Shown: piece after piece, positions 36,221 through 45,409 of the stretch | Layout of the letters: every line of letters begins with the position of its first letter | Position numbering within the stretch: position 1 is the first letter of the stretch | NCBI RefSeq assembly: GCF_014202435.1 | Contig: NZ_JACHGU010000001.1 | Location: 742,018-806,017 of the forward strand | Direction of reading: 5' to 3' | Length of the DNA: 64,000 bases | Source of the DNA: Pseudoxanthomonas broegbernensis | GTDB lineage: Bacteria; Pseudomonadota; Gammaproteobacteria; Xanthomonadales; Xanthomonadaceae | Program-made: the position numbers and the translations under genes | Notes under the pieces: generated by a model | Told to the model about the DNA's origin: nothing | Seen by the model: the letters and a program-made list of their open reading frames with translations, nothing else | Databases searched by the model: none

Positions 36221-37117
36221 CTACAGCCCGCGCGCGCGGGCCAGCCGGTACATGCCCGTCGCGGCCAGGTCCTCGTCATGGCGACGCACCTCCACGCCCA
36301 TGGACGCCAGCGCGCGGGCGTAGCGTTCGAGCAGGGCGTCGCTGCCGAGCAGGTGCACCGTCCCGCCCGTGTGGGCGATGAGCGCGGCGCGCAGTTCGTG
36401 GCCGATCAGCAGTCCGGACAGGTAGGAAGGCAGTGCGTCGGCGACGAAGCGCCCGAACAACGCCGCGGTGCGCACGCCGAACAGGTCCTGCAGCACGCCC
36501 TCGCCGGCCCGCCCGTCCTCCAGGCCGGCGTCGAACGCGGCCGCATCCAGTGCCGGGTCGTCCGCCGGCATGGTGCGGCCGAGGATGCTGTGCCGGCGCA
36601 GCAGGCCGTACAGCTCGCCGGTCATCGCGGTGGAGATGCGCATGACGGCGCCGTCGCGCACCTGCAACCACTTGCTGTGGGTGCCCGGCAGGCACAGGCG
36701 ATGCGTGCCGGGGCCCAGCGTTTCCATCAGCCCGGCGGCCTGTGTCTCCTCGCCGCGCATCACGTCGGCCGCGTCCCGGCCATGGTCGGCCATGCCCGGC
36801 ACGCACCACAGGGCGCGGCCGGCCAGCGCCGGCCACTGCGCGCCCGGGTCCAGGCGGCGCATGCCGGCGGCCAGTGCATCCAGGCCGGCCGGGCACGCGG
36901 TGTAGGGCATCTCGATCCAGCCGCCGCGCGCGCCGACCATGCCGCACAGCACGATCAGGCGATCGTCCCAATCCTGCACGCGCGCGGCCAGGACCTGGCC
37001 GAAGCGTCCTTGGCAGGCCAGCGCGCCATCGTCGCTGCGGCGGCGGTCGACGATCCGGCCGGCGTCGTCCAGGCGGTACAGGCGCAGGCTGCTGCCGCCC
37101 CAGTCCACCGCGATCAC
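36221..37117 (-). CDS. dgoK: 2-dehydro-3-deoxygalactonokinase
   Basis: A 298-residue kinase that phosphorylates 2-keto-3-deoxy-D-galactonate at position 6, the fourth step of De Ley-Doudoroff galactose catabolism. Seen: N-terminal [16 protein letters not shown] (ATP-phosphate loop of the ASKHA type), [11 protein letters not shown], the [13 protein letters not shown] segment, [13 protein letters not shown] and [12 protein letters not shown]. Length agrees with E. coli DgoK (292). The start is GTG 37117, overlapping the stop of the preceding lactonase gene by four bases (GTGA), with GGTGG upstream. It is the last gene of the five-gene operon. Confidence 0.93.
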   Translation of the reverse strand: MIAVDWGGSSLRLYRLDDAGRIVDRRRSDDGALACQGRFGQVLAARVQDWDDRLIVLCGMVGARGGWIEMPYTACPAGLDALAAGMRRLDPGAQWPALAGRALWCVPGMADHGRDAADVMRGEETQAAGLMETLGPGTHRLCLPGTHSKWLQVRDGAVMRISTAMTGELYGLLRRHSILGRTMPADDPALDAAAFDAGLEDGRAGEGVLQDLFGVRTAALFGRFVADALPSYLSGLLIGHELRAALIAHTGGTVHLLGSDALLERYARALASMGVEVRRHDEDLAATGMYRLARARGL

Positions 37118-38040
37118 GGTGCGGCCACCCGGCTTTCCTCCAGGCCCAGCGCGGCCTCCAGCGGCACGGCGTACAGGCCGCCGGAAGTGGGAAATGCGGT
37201 ACGCGCCTCCGCGGCCAGGCCCTGCGGCGAGGTGATGACGTAGAGCGTATCCAGGCCGGGGCCGCCGATGGCGCAGCACGAGGGCTGCGGCACCGGCAGC
37301 GGCACGACCCGCTCGGGCGTGCCGTCCGGGCGGTAGCGTACGACCCGCGAAGCGCCCCATTGCGCGTTCCACACGCAGCCCTGGGCATCGAGCGCGGAAC
37401 CGTCGGGCGAGGCGCCGGCGTGGTCTTCGATCCGGACGAACACGCGGGCTCGGCTCACCTGGGCCGTTTCCGGGTCGTAGTCGCCGCACAGGATTTCCGC
37501 ACGGACCGAATCGCAGTAATAGAGCGTGCGTCCATCGGCCGAGAAGCAGATCGAGTTGGGAATGGCCGCGCCCGGCAAGGACAAGCGGCGCAGGCCGTGG
37601 CGGAAGGAGAACTGGTAGAACGCGCCGGTCGGCGCATGCTCCGGGTGCTCGTTCATGGTGCCGAACACGAAGTTGCCGTGGCGGTCGGCGCGGCCGTCGT
37701 TGCTGCGGGTATGCGGGTTCTCCGGCTCCACCGGCGCCAAGCGGCGCAGCGGCAGTTCCTCGCCGGAAAGGCCGGCCTCCAGGTCGGCCCGGTACAGGCC
37801 CTTGGCCAGCGCCAGCAACAGCGAGCCATCCTCGACCAGGCCGATGCAGCCGGGCCTATCGGGCAGCGTCCATGACCGGGTATGGCCATCGCCGGGGCGA
37901 TGCAGCCACAGCCGCGCGCCGTCGATGTCCACCCACAGCACCGCCTGCCGCCGTACGCACCAGACCACGCCCTCGCCGTGCGCGCAGCGCGCGTCCACGG
38001 CAAGGCGGGGCAGGGGGGCATGCAAGGGGCTCGCTACCAT
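37114..38040 (-). CDS. SMP-30/gluconolaconase-family sugar lactonase (probable galactonolactonase)
   Basis: A 308-residue six-bladed propeller metal-dependent lactonase. Seen: metal-ligand Glu in [26 protein letters not shown] (Asn and Asp ligands), [19 protein letters not shown] and [20 protein letters not shown] (Asp ligand). In this operon it should hydrolyse D-galactono-lactone made by the dehydrogenase to galactonate. Start ATG 38040 has GGAAG nine bases upstream and overlaps the dgoD stop by seven bases. L-fucono- or L-arabinono-lactone are alternative substrates that the sequence cannot rule out. Confidence 0.9.
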   Translation of the reverse strand: MVASPLHAPLPRLAVDARCAHGEGVVWCVRRQAVLWVDIDGARLWLHRPGDGHTRSWTLPDRPGCIGLVEDGSLLLALAKGLYRADLEAGLSGEELPLRRLAPVEPENPHTRSNDGRADRHGNFVFGTMNEHPEHAPTGAFYQFSFRHGLRRLSLPGAAIPNSICFSADGRTLYYCDSVRAEILCGDYDPETAQVSRARVFVRIEDHAGASPDGSALDAQGCVWNAQWGASRVVRYRPDGTPERVVPLPVPQPSCCAIGGPGLDTLYVITSPQGLAAEARTAFPTSGGLYAVPLEAALGLEESRVAAP

Positions 38041-39182
38041 TCGGCGACGCTTCCGTCGGCATGGCGCCAGACCGGATTGCGCCAGTCGGGCGGGTTGAGG
38101 TGGGCGTGCTGGAGGCGCGCTTCGTCGATCTCCACGCCCAGGCCGGGGCCGGGCAGGGCGCGGATGTGGCCATTGTCGCAGGCGAAGTCGTCCTTGTTGA
38201 GCACGTAGTCGAGCAGGTCGGCGCCCTGGTTGTAGTGGATGCCGATGCTCTGTTCCTGCAGCATCGCGTTGTGCGAGGCGAAGTCCACCTGCAGGCAGGC
38301 GGCCAGCGCGACCGGGCCCAGCGGGCAGTGCGGGGCCAGGGCCACGTCGTGGGCTTCGGCCATCGCCGCGATCTTCATGCACTCGGTGATGCCGCCGGCG
38401 TGCGACAGGTCCGGCTGCAGGATCGACAGGCCGCCGGCGGCGAGCACGCGCTTGAAGTCGAAGCGCGAGTACATGCGCTCGCCGGCCGCCAGCGGGATCG
38501 CGCTGGTCTCGGCCAGGCGCGGGTAGTACTCGGCCTGCTCGGGCAGTACCGGTTCCTCGACGAACAACGGCTTGAACGGCTCCAGCTCGCGCAGCAGCAC
38601 CCGGGCCATGGGTGCGCCGACGCGGCCGTGGAAGTCGACGCCGAAGTCCACGGAGTCGCCGAACGCCTCGCGCACCGCGGCCACCTTGGCCAGTGCCGCG
38701 TCCACCGCGCGCGGGCTGTCGACCAGGCGCATCTCCTCGGTGCCGTTGAACTTGAAGGTATCGAACCCCAGCGCGCGATAGCCGCGGATCTGCTCGACCA
38801 GCTCGGCCGGGCGGTCGCCGCCGACCCAGCGGTAGGTCTTCATCCGGTCCCGGACCAGGCCGCCGAGCAACTGGTACACCGGCACGCCCAGGGTCTTGCC
38901 CTTGATGTCCCACAGCGCCTGGTCGATGCCGGCGATGGCGCTCATCAGGATCGGCCCGCCGCGATAGAACCCGCCGCGGTACAGCGTCTGCCACAGGTCG
39001 TTGATCCGCGCCGGGTCCTTGCCGGCCAGGTAGCCGCCCAGTTCGTGCACGGCCGCCTCCACCGTGCGCGAGCGGCCTTCGATCACCGGCTCGCCCCAGC
39101 CGGCGATGCCCGCGTCGGTCTCGATCTTCAGGAACAGCCAGCGCGGCGCGGCGTGGTAGGTGGTGAGCTTGGTGATCTTCAT
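38034..39182 (-). CDS. dgoD: D-galactonate dehydratase
   Basis: A 382-residue enolase-superfamily (mandelate racemase subgroup) enzyme converting galactonate to 2-keto-3-deoxygalactonate. The residues known for E. coli DgoD fall at the same numbers: metal ligands D183, E209 and E235, and catalytic H185 and H285 ([39 protein letters not shown]). That makes the galactonate assignment better than a general sugar acid dehydratase call. ATG 39182 overlaps the dgoA stop (ATGA). It overlaps the downstream lactonase gene by seven bases. Confidence 0.95.
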   Translation of the reverse strand: MKITKLTTYHAAPRWLFLKIETDAGIAGWGEPVIEGRSRTVEAAVHELGGYLAGKDPARINDLWQTLYRGGFYRGGPILMSAIAGIDQALWDIKGKTLGVPVYQLLGGLVRDRMKTYRWVGGDRPAELVEQIRGYRALGFDTFKFNGTEEMRLVDSPRAVDAALAKVAAVREAFGDSVDFGVDFHGRVGAPMARVLLRELEPFKPLFVEEPVLPEQAEYYPRLAETSAIPLAAGERMYSRFDFKRVLAAGGLSILQPDLSHAGGITECMKIAAMAEAHDVALAPHCPLGPVALAACLQVDFASHNAMLQEQSIGIHYNQGADLLDYVLNKDDFACDNGHIRALPGPGLGVEIDEARLQHAHLNPPDWRNPVWRHADGSVAEW

Positions 39183-39808
39183 GCAGGGGGACCGGCAAGG
39201 GCCTGGCGGAAGGCGCGCGCATGGACGTGCGTGGTGTCGGGGGACTGGCCGGGACGGTAGAGCTCGCCGCCGATGCCGGCGCCGTCGGCACCGCTGGCCA
39301 GCCAGGCGGGCAGCGACCGGGGAGTGACGCCGCCGACCACGTACAGCGGGATCTGCTTCGGCAGCACCGCGCGCAGGGCCCGCACGTGCCCGGTGCCGTA
39401 GGTGGCAGCGGGGAACAGCTTGAGCATCTGCGCGCCGGCCTCCAGCGCGGCGAAGGCCTCGCTGGCGGTGGCGAAGCCGGCCACCACCTGCATCCCGGCG
39501 GCCACCGCGTGCCGGATCAGGGTGGGGTTGGTGTTGGGGGTGACGATGAAGCGCGCGCCCAGCCGCTGCAGGGTGTCGACCTGCGCCGGACGCAGCACGG
39601 TACCGCCGCCGATCCAGGCCGCCGCGCCGTGCGCCTGCGCCGCGCGGCCGATGCTGTCCTCCCAGTCCGGCGAATTGAGCGGGATCTCGATCGCGTCGTA
39701 GCCCTCGGCGACCAGTTCGCCGACGTGGTCGACGGCCTCGCCGGGAACGATGCCGCGCAGGATCGCGATCAGCGGCAGGCGGAAGGGGGAACGATGGGAA
39801 TCAGTCAT
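39179..39808 (-). CDS. dgoA: 2-dehydro-3-deoxy-6-phosphogalactonate aldolase
   Basis: A 209-residue class I aldolase of the KDPG/KDPGal family, cleaving KDPGal to pyruvate and glyceraldehyde 3-phosphate. Seen: E41 in [14 protein letters not shown] (general base), [24 protein letters not shown], Schiff-base K130 in MLKLFPAA and [13 protein letters not shown] (phosphate loop). The NSPDW wording is that of the galactonate rather than the gluconate branch. Start ATG 39808 has AGGT upstream and overlaps the dehydrogenase stop by eight bases. Confidence 0.94.
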   Translation of the reverse strand: MTDSHRSPFRLPLIAILRGIVPGEAVDHVGELVAEGYDAIEIPLNSPDWEDSIGRAAQAHGAAAWIGGGTVLRPAQVDTLQRLGARFIVTPNTNPTLIRHAVAAGMQVVAGFATASEAFAALEAGAQMLKLFPAATYGTGHVRALRAVLPKQIPLYVVGGVTPRSLPAWLASGADGAGIGGELYRPGQSPDTTHVHARAFRQALAGPPA

Positions 39809-40550
39809 GGTAGACCTGCGAGCGGCCGCCATCGACGAGGATGTCGGTCGCGTTGATGAAGCGCGCTTCGTCGCTGGACAGGAACACGGCCGTGTAGGCC
39901 ACCTCGTCCGGCGTGCCGATGCGCTTGGGCGGGAGCAGGGCGGTCTGGACCTGGCGGGCCTCGGGTTCGCGCTGGAACCATGCCTCGATCCGCGGCACCA
40001 GGATCAATCCGGGAGAGATGGAGTTGACCCTGATGCCGCGGGCCGCGTACTGGATGCCCAGTGCCCGGGTCAGGCCGATCAGGCCGTGCTTGGCGACGTT
40101 GTAGGGAAAGCAGCCGGGGATGACCTTGTGCCCGTGCACCGAGGCGATGTTGACGATGGCGCCGGCGCCCTGCGCGAGCATGGCCGGCAGCACCGCCCTG
40201 GCCAGGTGCCAGGCGCCCTTGAGGTTGAGGTCGAGGTTGCGCTGCCAGTCGGCGTCGGCCAGGTCCAGCGGCTCGGCGAACACGTCGGCCCCGGCGTTGT
40301 TGACCAGCGCGTCGATGCGGCTGTGGCGCGCCAGCGCGGCCGATACCGCGTCCAGGACCGCGGCCTGGTCGGTGACGTCGGCCTGCACGTGCTCCACGCC
40401 GGCGGCCAGCGCGGCGGGATCGCCCTGCGCGGCGCGGTCCAGCCCGACCACGCGCGCGCCCTCGGCGGCGAACAGGCGCGCGGTGGCCGCACCGATGCCG
40501 CTGGCGGCCCCGGTGACGATGGCGGTCTTGCCCGACAGGCGCGCGCTCAT
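39801..40550 (-). CDS. SDR-family dehydrogenase, probable galactose 1-dehydrogenase
   Basis: A 249-residue classical short-chain dehydrogenase. Seen: cofactor loop TGAASGIG (G14, G18, G20), D38 in VVGLDRA after the second strand (favours NAD over NADP), NNAG (84-87), and catalytic S137, Y150 and K154. It is the first gene of an operon holding the remaining four enzymes of De Ley-Doudoroff galactose catabolism and is the only oxidoreductase there, so the missing first step, D-galactose to galactono-lactone, is its likely job. L-fucose is an alternative substrate given the neighbouring fucosidase. Start ATG 40550; the extension to the upstream methionine is not family-like. Confidence 0.85.
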   Translation of the reverse strand: MSARLSGKTAIVTGAASGIGAATARLFAAEGARVVGLDRAAQGDPAALAAGVEHVQADVTDQAAVLDAVSAALARHSRIDALVNNAGADVFAEPLDLADADWQRNLDLNLKGAWHLARAVLPAMLAQGAGAIVNIASVHGHKVIPGCFPYNVAKHGLIGLTRALGIQYAARGIRVNSISPGLILVPRIEAWFQREPEARQVQTALLPPKRIGTPDEVAYTAVFLSSDEARFINATDILVDGGRSQVYHD

Positions 40551-40717
40551 GTGTGCGTCCGTCCACTGGAAATGATCACGTTCACTGCCTCCCCCGGTGG
40601 CCTGCGCCGGCACCGGTGCTGCACGGTCCTGGGCACCGGTGTCTTCACCGATGCGATCAGGCACTGCCAAGCCTCGCCCGCAAGCGATATATTGGGAAAT
40701 GAAATTTTCGCCGTAAT

Positions 40718-40736
40718 CTATTCTTGTTATGAATAG
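40718..40736. promoter_or_regulatory. Putative LysR box between the dgo operon and its regulator
   Basis: CTATTCTTGTTATGAATAG is a dyad with arms CTATTC and GAATAG, and contains TAT-N11-ATA, the T-N11-A form bound by LysR regulators. It lies between divergent genes and overlaps the LysR ribosome binding site. The surrounding pattern TAATCTATTC-N9-ATAGG (40714-40737) recurs exactly before the third receptor gene (48659-48682). Confidence 0.65.
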
Positions 40737-40744
40737 GGGGACGC

Positions 40745-41698
40745 ATGAACAGAATGACGACGAGCGCGCACTGGTCCAATCCTTCCCGGCTCAAGACCCG
40801 GCACCTGATGCTGTTGCTGCACCTGGACGAGCAGGGGTCGGTGCTGCGCGCGGCCGAGTCGGCGCGCATGACCCAGCCGGCCGCCTCCAAGCTGCTGGCG
40901 GAAATGGAGGCGCTGCTGGGGGTGACGCTGTTCGACCGGCATGCGCGCGGCGTGCATCCGACCTGGTACGGGCAGGTGCTGATCCGGCGCGCGCGCAGCG
41001 CATTGCTGGAGATCGGCCGCGCCCAGGAAGAGATCGCCGCGCTGCGCGACGGGCGCATGGGCCAGGCGTCCATCGGCACCGTGGTCAATCCTGGCACCAA
41101 CCTGGTGCCCCAGGCGGTGGCCGAGGTCAAGAAGAGCCATCCGGACATCCTGGTGCGGATCGACATGGACTACAGCCGGCCGCTGGTGGCGCGTCTGCTG
41201 GACGGCCAGCTCGACCTGGTGGTGGGGCGGATCATGGACCCGCAGGGTGGCATCGACCTGGAGTTCGAGCCCCTGTCCGACGAGCCGCACTGGGCCATCG
41301 TGCGCCACGACCATCCGCTGGCCGCGCAGAAGAGCGTGCGCCATGCCGACCTGGCGCCGTACGGCTGGATCATGCCGCCGCCGGACAGCGTGCTGCGCAA
41401 CCGCCTGGAGACGATGTTCCTGGAACGTGGCCTGCAAGGCCCGCGCAACGTGGTCGAGACCTCTTCGCTGCCGGTGATCATCAACCTGCTGCGCGCCAGC
41501 GACCTGGTCACGGCGCTGCCGCTGGAGGCGGTGACCCCTTACGTGGAGACCCGGCAACTGGCGGTCCTGCGGCTGGAACTGGGGGTGGGGATGGAGTCGT
41601 TCGGCATCGTTCGCCGGCGCGGCCACCTGCTGTCGCCGGCGGCACAGCGGGTACTCGAGGCGCTGCGCTCGGTGGCCCAGCGGCTATATGCCCGGTAG
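40745..41698 (+). CDS. LysR-family transcriptional regulator of the sugar locus
   Basis: A 317-residue LysR protein. Seen: N-terminal winged helix-turn-helix (LMLLLHLDEQGSVLRAAESARMTQPAASKLLAEMEALLGVTLFDRHARGV), then a substrate-binding domain (QASIGTVVNPGTNLVPQAVAEVKKSHPDILV; LLDGQLDLVVGRI). It resembles the GbpR/galactose-binding-protein regulator type by general wording; this is inference. Start ATG 40745 follows AGGGGGA. It is divergent from the dgo operon and precedes the receptor genes on the same strand, so it can control both sides. A likely inducer is galactose or a galactonate-pathway intermediate, or a xyloglucan fragment. Confidence 0.92.
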   Translation: MNRMTTSAHWSNPSRLKTRHLMLLLHLDEQGSVLRAAESARMTQPAASKLLAEMEALLGVTLFDRHARGVHPTWYGQVLIRRARSALLEIGRAQEEIAALRDGRMGQASIGTVVNPGTNLVPQAVAEVKKSHPDILVRIDMDYSRPLVARLLDGQLDLVVGRIMDPQGGIDLEFEPLSDEPHWAIVRHDHPLAAQKSVRHADLAPYGWIMPPPDSVLRNRLETMFLERGLQGPRNVVETSSLPVIINLLRASDLVTALPLEAVTPYVETRQLAVLRLELGVGMESFGIVRRRGHLLSPAAQRVLEALRSVAQRLYAR

Positions 41699-41738
41699 CC
41701 ATCGGAGACATCGTTGTCGCCTCCTTTTCATATATAGG

Positions 41739-41763
41739 TTTAGGAATATTGGGGGTTCCTAAA
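41739..41763. promoter_or_regulatory. Inverted repeat upstream of the first receptor gene
   Basis: TTTAGGAA (41739-41746) and TTCCTAAA (41756-41763) are perfect reverse complements with a nine-base spacer. Five bases later TTGACA (41769-41774) is a consensus -35 box, so the dyad is well placed for a regulator. Confidence 0.65.
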
Positions 41764-41924
41764 ACTTATTGACAAGAGTGCGCGGCAGCACCTACCGTCG
41801 CGCTGGGGAAAAAAATGCTGCAAATCTGTGCCCGGTAACGATATATCGTGCCGGATGCGCAGCACCCGTGGTTCCGGCCGCCACGCTGAACGAGCCGTTT
41901 TATCTCTTTGGGAGAGGAGCTGTA

Positions 41925-44900
41925 ATGACGAAGTATCCCGTCTGTGCCGCTGGGGGCGGCACCGCGTCCCGTTTCCACCGTTCAACACTCGCATCGGCGT
42001 GGCGCTGGCCCTGCGTGGCGCTGGCCCTGTCGGCCGGCAGCGTGTACGCCCAGGAAGCGGCCGAAACCTCATCGTCGTCCGACACGGTGGAGTTGCAGAC
42101 CGTGCAGGTCACGGGCCTGCGCGGCAGCCTGATGCGCGCCCAGGACCTGAAGCAGGACGCCGACCAGATCATCGACTCGGTCACCGCGCAGGACATCGGC
42201 GCGATGCCCGACCGTTCGGTCACCGAGACCCTGAAGCGCGTCTCCGGCGTGACCGTGACCGGCTTCGCCGCGCGCGACGATACCGACCACTTCTCGGCCG
42301 AAGGCAGCGGCGTGATGATCCGCGGCCTGACCTTCGTGCGCGGCGAGCTCAACGGCCGCGACGTGTTCAGCGCCAACGGCGGCCGTGGCCTGAGCTTCGA
42401 GGAAGTGCCGGCCGAGCTGATGGCCGGCGTGGACGTGTACAAGAACCCCTCGGCCGAGATCATCGAAGGCGGCCTGGGCGGCACGGTCAACCTGCGCACC
42501 CGCAAGCCGTTCGACGAGCCGGGCCGCAAGATCGCCGGCAGCCTGGACTACAACTACGGCGACAAGGCCAAGGACGCGCGCCCGTCAGCCTCGTTCCTGT
42601 TCAGCGACCGCTGGCAGACCGGCGTGGGCGAGATGGGCTTCCTGGCCAACATCTCCTACTCCGAGCTGGCCACCCAGTCTGATGGCATCCAGATCATGCC
42701 GTACGCTCGCCGCGGCCGCACCCCGGCCGAGCAGCCGGAAGGCCTGCCGGATGGAGCGGGTTGGGTCTACGACTGGGAACAGGACGCCTGGGTGTCTTCC
42801 GACAGCCAGCGCGACCTCCTGCTGGACGGCACCGACCGCGACCACGTGTTCGTCCCCGGCGGCGTGAACTGGCGCCGCACCGACTTCGAGCGCAAGCGCC
42901 AGGGTGGCGCCTTCGCGTTCCAGTGGCGTCCCAACGAAGACACCGAGATCCTGACCCAGGTCATCACCTCCAAGTACGACATGACCTGGCGCGAGCACTA
43001 CATGGAATTCGCCGGTGCCGGCGAGGCCAACAACACCGCCAACTGGACCGGCGACGTCAACTACTACGACAACGCCTACGACGGTGGCAGCGGTCTGGCC
43101 GACCGCACCAACAAGGTGATCCCGATGCCGGGCACCCAGTTCACCTACGACGCCAACGGCCGCTTCTTGAAGGGTGCGCTGCGCCTGGGCGGCTGGCGCG
43201 GCCAGCCGGCCGACGGCGACAATGGCATGTACCAGGGCCCCGGCATCCAGTTCGCCGCCGGCAACCGCTACAACGTCCAGACCTCGCAGACCACCGACTG
43301 GTCGACCAGCTTCCGCACCTACATGACCGACAACCTGGTCATGCGCGGTGACTTCCAGTACGTGAAGGCCGAGAGCGACCAGGTGGACTTCTCGGTCCAC
43401 ACCTCCACCCTGCTGGAAGGCATCAACCTGGACCTGACCGGCAAGTACCCGTCGGTGACGCTGGACGATCCGTCCACGGTCCTGCAGCAGGACAACTACT
43501 TCTGGCGCTCGGCCATGGACCACCTGGCCGACAACAAGGGTACCGAGCGCGCCGCGCGCCTGGACTTCGAGTACAGCTTCACTGACAGCGACTGGTGGCG
43601 TCTGGCCCGTTTCGGCGTGCGCCTGGCCGACCGCAGCTACACCAGCTACTACACCACCTACAACTGGGCGGTGATCAGCGACGACTGGAACAAGGTCGAC
43701 AACCCGGACCCGAGCCGGCCGCCGGTGGCCTGGCTCGACCAGTACTACGGTGACCAGGCCCAGCTCTATACGCTGAAGGACTTCTTCCGTGGCAAGGCCA
43801 ACGTCCCGACCCAGTTCTGGACCGCGCAGGACTCCTTCGTTGACATCGCCCGCGTGCGCGACACCCTGGCGACGATTCCGGGCCGGGAGGCGACGCCGGA
43901 CCGCGATGGTGTCCCCGGCGCCCAGTGGGAGCCGATCACCTACTCGCCTGACGCGATCAACAAGCAGGACGAGCGCACCCAGGCGGCCTACGGCATCCTG
44001 TACTTCGAGAACCAGGATCGCTTCGGTGCGCCGGTGGACGGCAACCTGGGCGTGCGGGTGGTCAAGACCAGCGTCAACAGCCTGGGTGGCGGCCTGATGC
44101 CGGACATGAGCACCGCGTACCTGGAGTCCGTGCATCCAGAGGTGCGTGAGGCGTTCTACGGCCAGGCGTTCGAGAGCCGGGCCAGCACGTCGTATACCGA
44201 CGTGCTGCCCAGCCTGAACGTACGCGTGCGCTTCGACCACGGCCTGCAGTGGCGCTTCGCGGCTTCGAAGGCCATCGCGCGTCCCGAGTTCCGCCTGATG
44301 CAGAACTGGATCACGCTGTCGGCCAATGCGGCAGGCTGCGCCAAGGCCATCACAGATGGTCTGCGCGACAAGACCGATCTGTGCACCTTCGACGATCTGA
44401 GCTACAGCGGCAGCGGCGGCAACCCCGAGCTGAAGCCGATGCGTGCCACTCAGTTCGATACCGCTCTGGAATGGTATTTCGGTCCAGGCAACAGCGCCTA
44501 CGTCACGCTGTTCACCAAGGACGTGAAGGACTACTTCGCGACCTCGCTGGGCACTGAGATCATCGATGGCCGCACGTACCAGATGACCCGCACCCGCAAC
44601 CTGGACGAGGGCAAGATCCGCGGCTTCGAGGTTGGTTATTCGCAGTTCTTCGACTTCCTGCCCGGCTTCGGCGTCCAGGCCAACTACACCTATGTGGACA
44701 GCTCGGGCGGCACCAACGTCGACGTCAGCGTCCCCGACGGCTCGGTTCCGGCCGAGGTCCCGGTGGACCTGCCGCTGGAAGGCCTGTCCAAGCGCAGCTA
44801 CAACGTGATGGGCATCTACGAGCGTGGCCTGGTGTCGTTCCGGCTGGCCTACAACTGGCGTTCGCGCTACCTGTTGACTTCCAGCGACGTGATGCCGGCC

Positions 44901-45137
44901 ATGCGCCAGCCGGTGTGGAACGAGGATTACGGCCAGCTCGACGGCTCGATCTTCTTCAACATCAACAAGAACATCCAGATCGGCCTGCAAGCGAATAACC
45001 TCACCAACAGCACCACCGAGCTGCTGATGGGCCCGCGTGGCTACCGCCGCGATGGTTTCGTGGACGAGACGCTGTACAACCGCGCCTGGTTCGAGAACGA
45101 CCGCCGCTACTCGCTGGTGCTGCGCGCCAACTGGTAA
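41925..45137 (+). CDS. TonB-dependent receptor 1 of the xyloglucan locus (oligosaccharide type)
   Basis: A 1070-residue outer-membrane receptor of the large xanthomonad carbohydrate class. Seen: signal peptide ending in SVYAQ, a TonB-box-like start (VELQTVQVTGLRGS), plug (DSVTAQDIGAMPDRSVTETLKRVSGV, GVMIRGLTFVRGELNGRD, VDVYKNPSAEIIEGGLGGTVNLRTRKP) and a long barrel with large loops, ending in the YSLVLRANW beta-signal. Start ATG 41925 is set by GAGAGGAG. It is a close paralogue of the next receptor, including 143 identical bases in the plug (42273-42415). Likely function is uptake of xyloglucan oligosaccharides, by position beside the glycosidases. A terminator follows, so it may be a separate transcript. 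Confidence 0.94.
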   Translation: MTKYPVCAAGGGTASRFHRSTLASAWRWPCVALALSAGSVYAQEAAETSSSSDTVELQTVQVTGLRGSLMRAQDLKQDADQIIDSVTAQDIGAMPDRSVTETLKRVSGVTVTGFAARDDTDHFSAEGSGVMIRGLTFVRGELNGRDVFSANGGRGLSFEEVPAELMAGVDVYKNPSAEIIEGGLGGTVNLRTRKPFDEPGRKIAGSLDYNYGDKAKDARPSASFLFSDRWQTGVGEMGFLANISYSELATQSDGIQIMPYARRGRTPAEQPEGLPDGAGWVYDWEQDAWVSSDSQRDLLLDGTDRDHVFVPGGVNWRRTDFERKRQGGAFAFQWRPNEDTEILTQVITSKYDMTWREHYMEFAGAGEANNTANWTGDVNYYDNAYDGGSGLADRTNKVIPMPGTQFTYDANGRFLKGALRLGGWRGQPADGDNGMYQGPGIQFAAGNRYNVQTSQTTDWSTSFRTYMTDNLVMRGDFQYVKAESDQVDFSVHTSTLLEGINLDLTGKYPSVTLDDPSTVLQQDNYFWRSAMDHLADNKGTERAARLDFEYSFTDSDWWRLARFGVRLADRSYTSYYTTYNWAVISDDWNKVDNPDPSRPPVAWLDQYYGDQAQLYTLKDFFRGKANVPTQFWTAQDSFVDIARVRDTLATIPGREATPDRDGVPGAQWEPITYSPDAINKQDERTQAAYGILYFENQDRFGAPVDGNLGVRVVKTSVNSLGGGLMPDMSTAYLESVHPEVREAFYGQAFESRASTSYTDVLPSLNVRVRFDHGLQWRFAASKAIARPEFRLMQNWITLSANAAGCAKAITDGLRDKTDLCTFDDLSYSGSGGNPELKPMRATQFDTALEWYFGPGNSAYVTLFTKDVKDYFATSLGTEIIDGRTYQMTRTRNLDEGKIRGFEVGYSQFFDFLPGFGVQANYTYVDSSGGTNVDVSVPDGSVPAEVPVDLPLEGLSKRSYNVMGIYERGLVSFRLAYNWRSRYLLTSSDVMPAMRQPVWNEDYGQLDGSIFFNINKNIQIGLQANNLTNSTTELLMGPRGYRRDGFVDETLYNRAWFENDRRYSLVLRANW

Positions 45138-45162
45138 CGGCCGGCATCGCAGTTGCTCCACG

Positions 45163-45195
45163 GCCCGCGCGGGAAACCGCGCGGGCTTTTTCTTT
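45163..45195 (+). terminator. Rho-independent terminator after receptor 1
   Basis: GCCCGCGCGG (45163-45172), GAAA loop, CCGCGCGGGC (45177-45186), then TTTTTCTTT (45187-45195). Strong and complete. Confidence 0.96.
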
Positions 45196-45204
45196 GCCCC
45201 AAGA

Positions 45205-45271
45205 TATTCCATCGTGAAATACGAACCCCGGGAATAATTCATTGGTTTGGCATGGGTCGGGATCCTATTCT
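45205..45271 (+). promoter_or_regulatory. Promoter region of receptor 2 with conserved elements
   Basis: TAT-N11-ATA (45205-45221) in LysR-box form, TATTCC-N20-GGAATA arms, a 16-base element GGAATAATTCATTGGT (45231-45246), CATGGGT (45251-45257), and a sigma-70-like pair TTGGTT (45242-45247), 18-base spacer, TATTCT (45266-45271). The 16-base element and all downstream spacings recur before receptor 3. Confidence 0.7.
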
Positions 45272-45409
45272 CGACTCCCATCCGGGGGCTGCAGGCATTT
45301 CCTGCATGGTTCCAGGATAACGTTATCTTGAGGCCCCGGGCGTTCCCGGTCAGCCGGCCAAGAACCACAACAGAACAGATTTTCCAGGGTCTCTGGGAGG
45401 GGAACTGCG

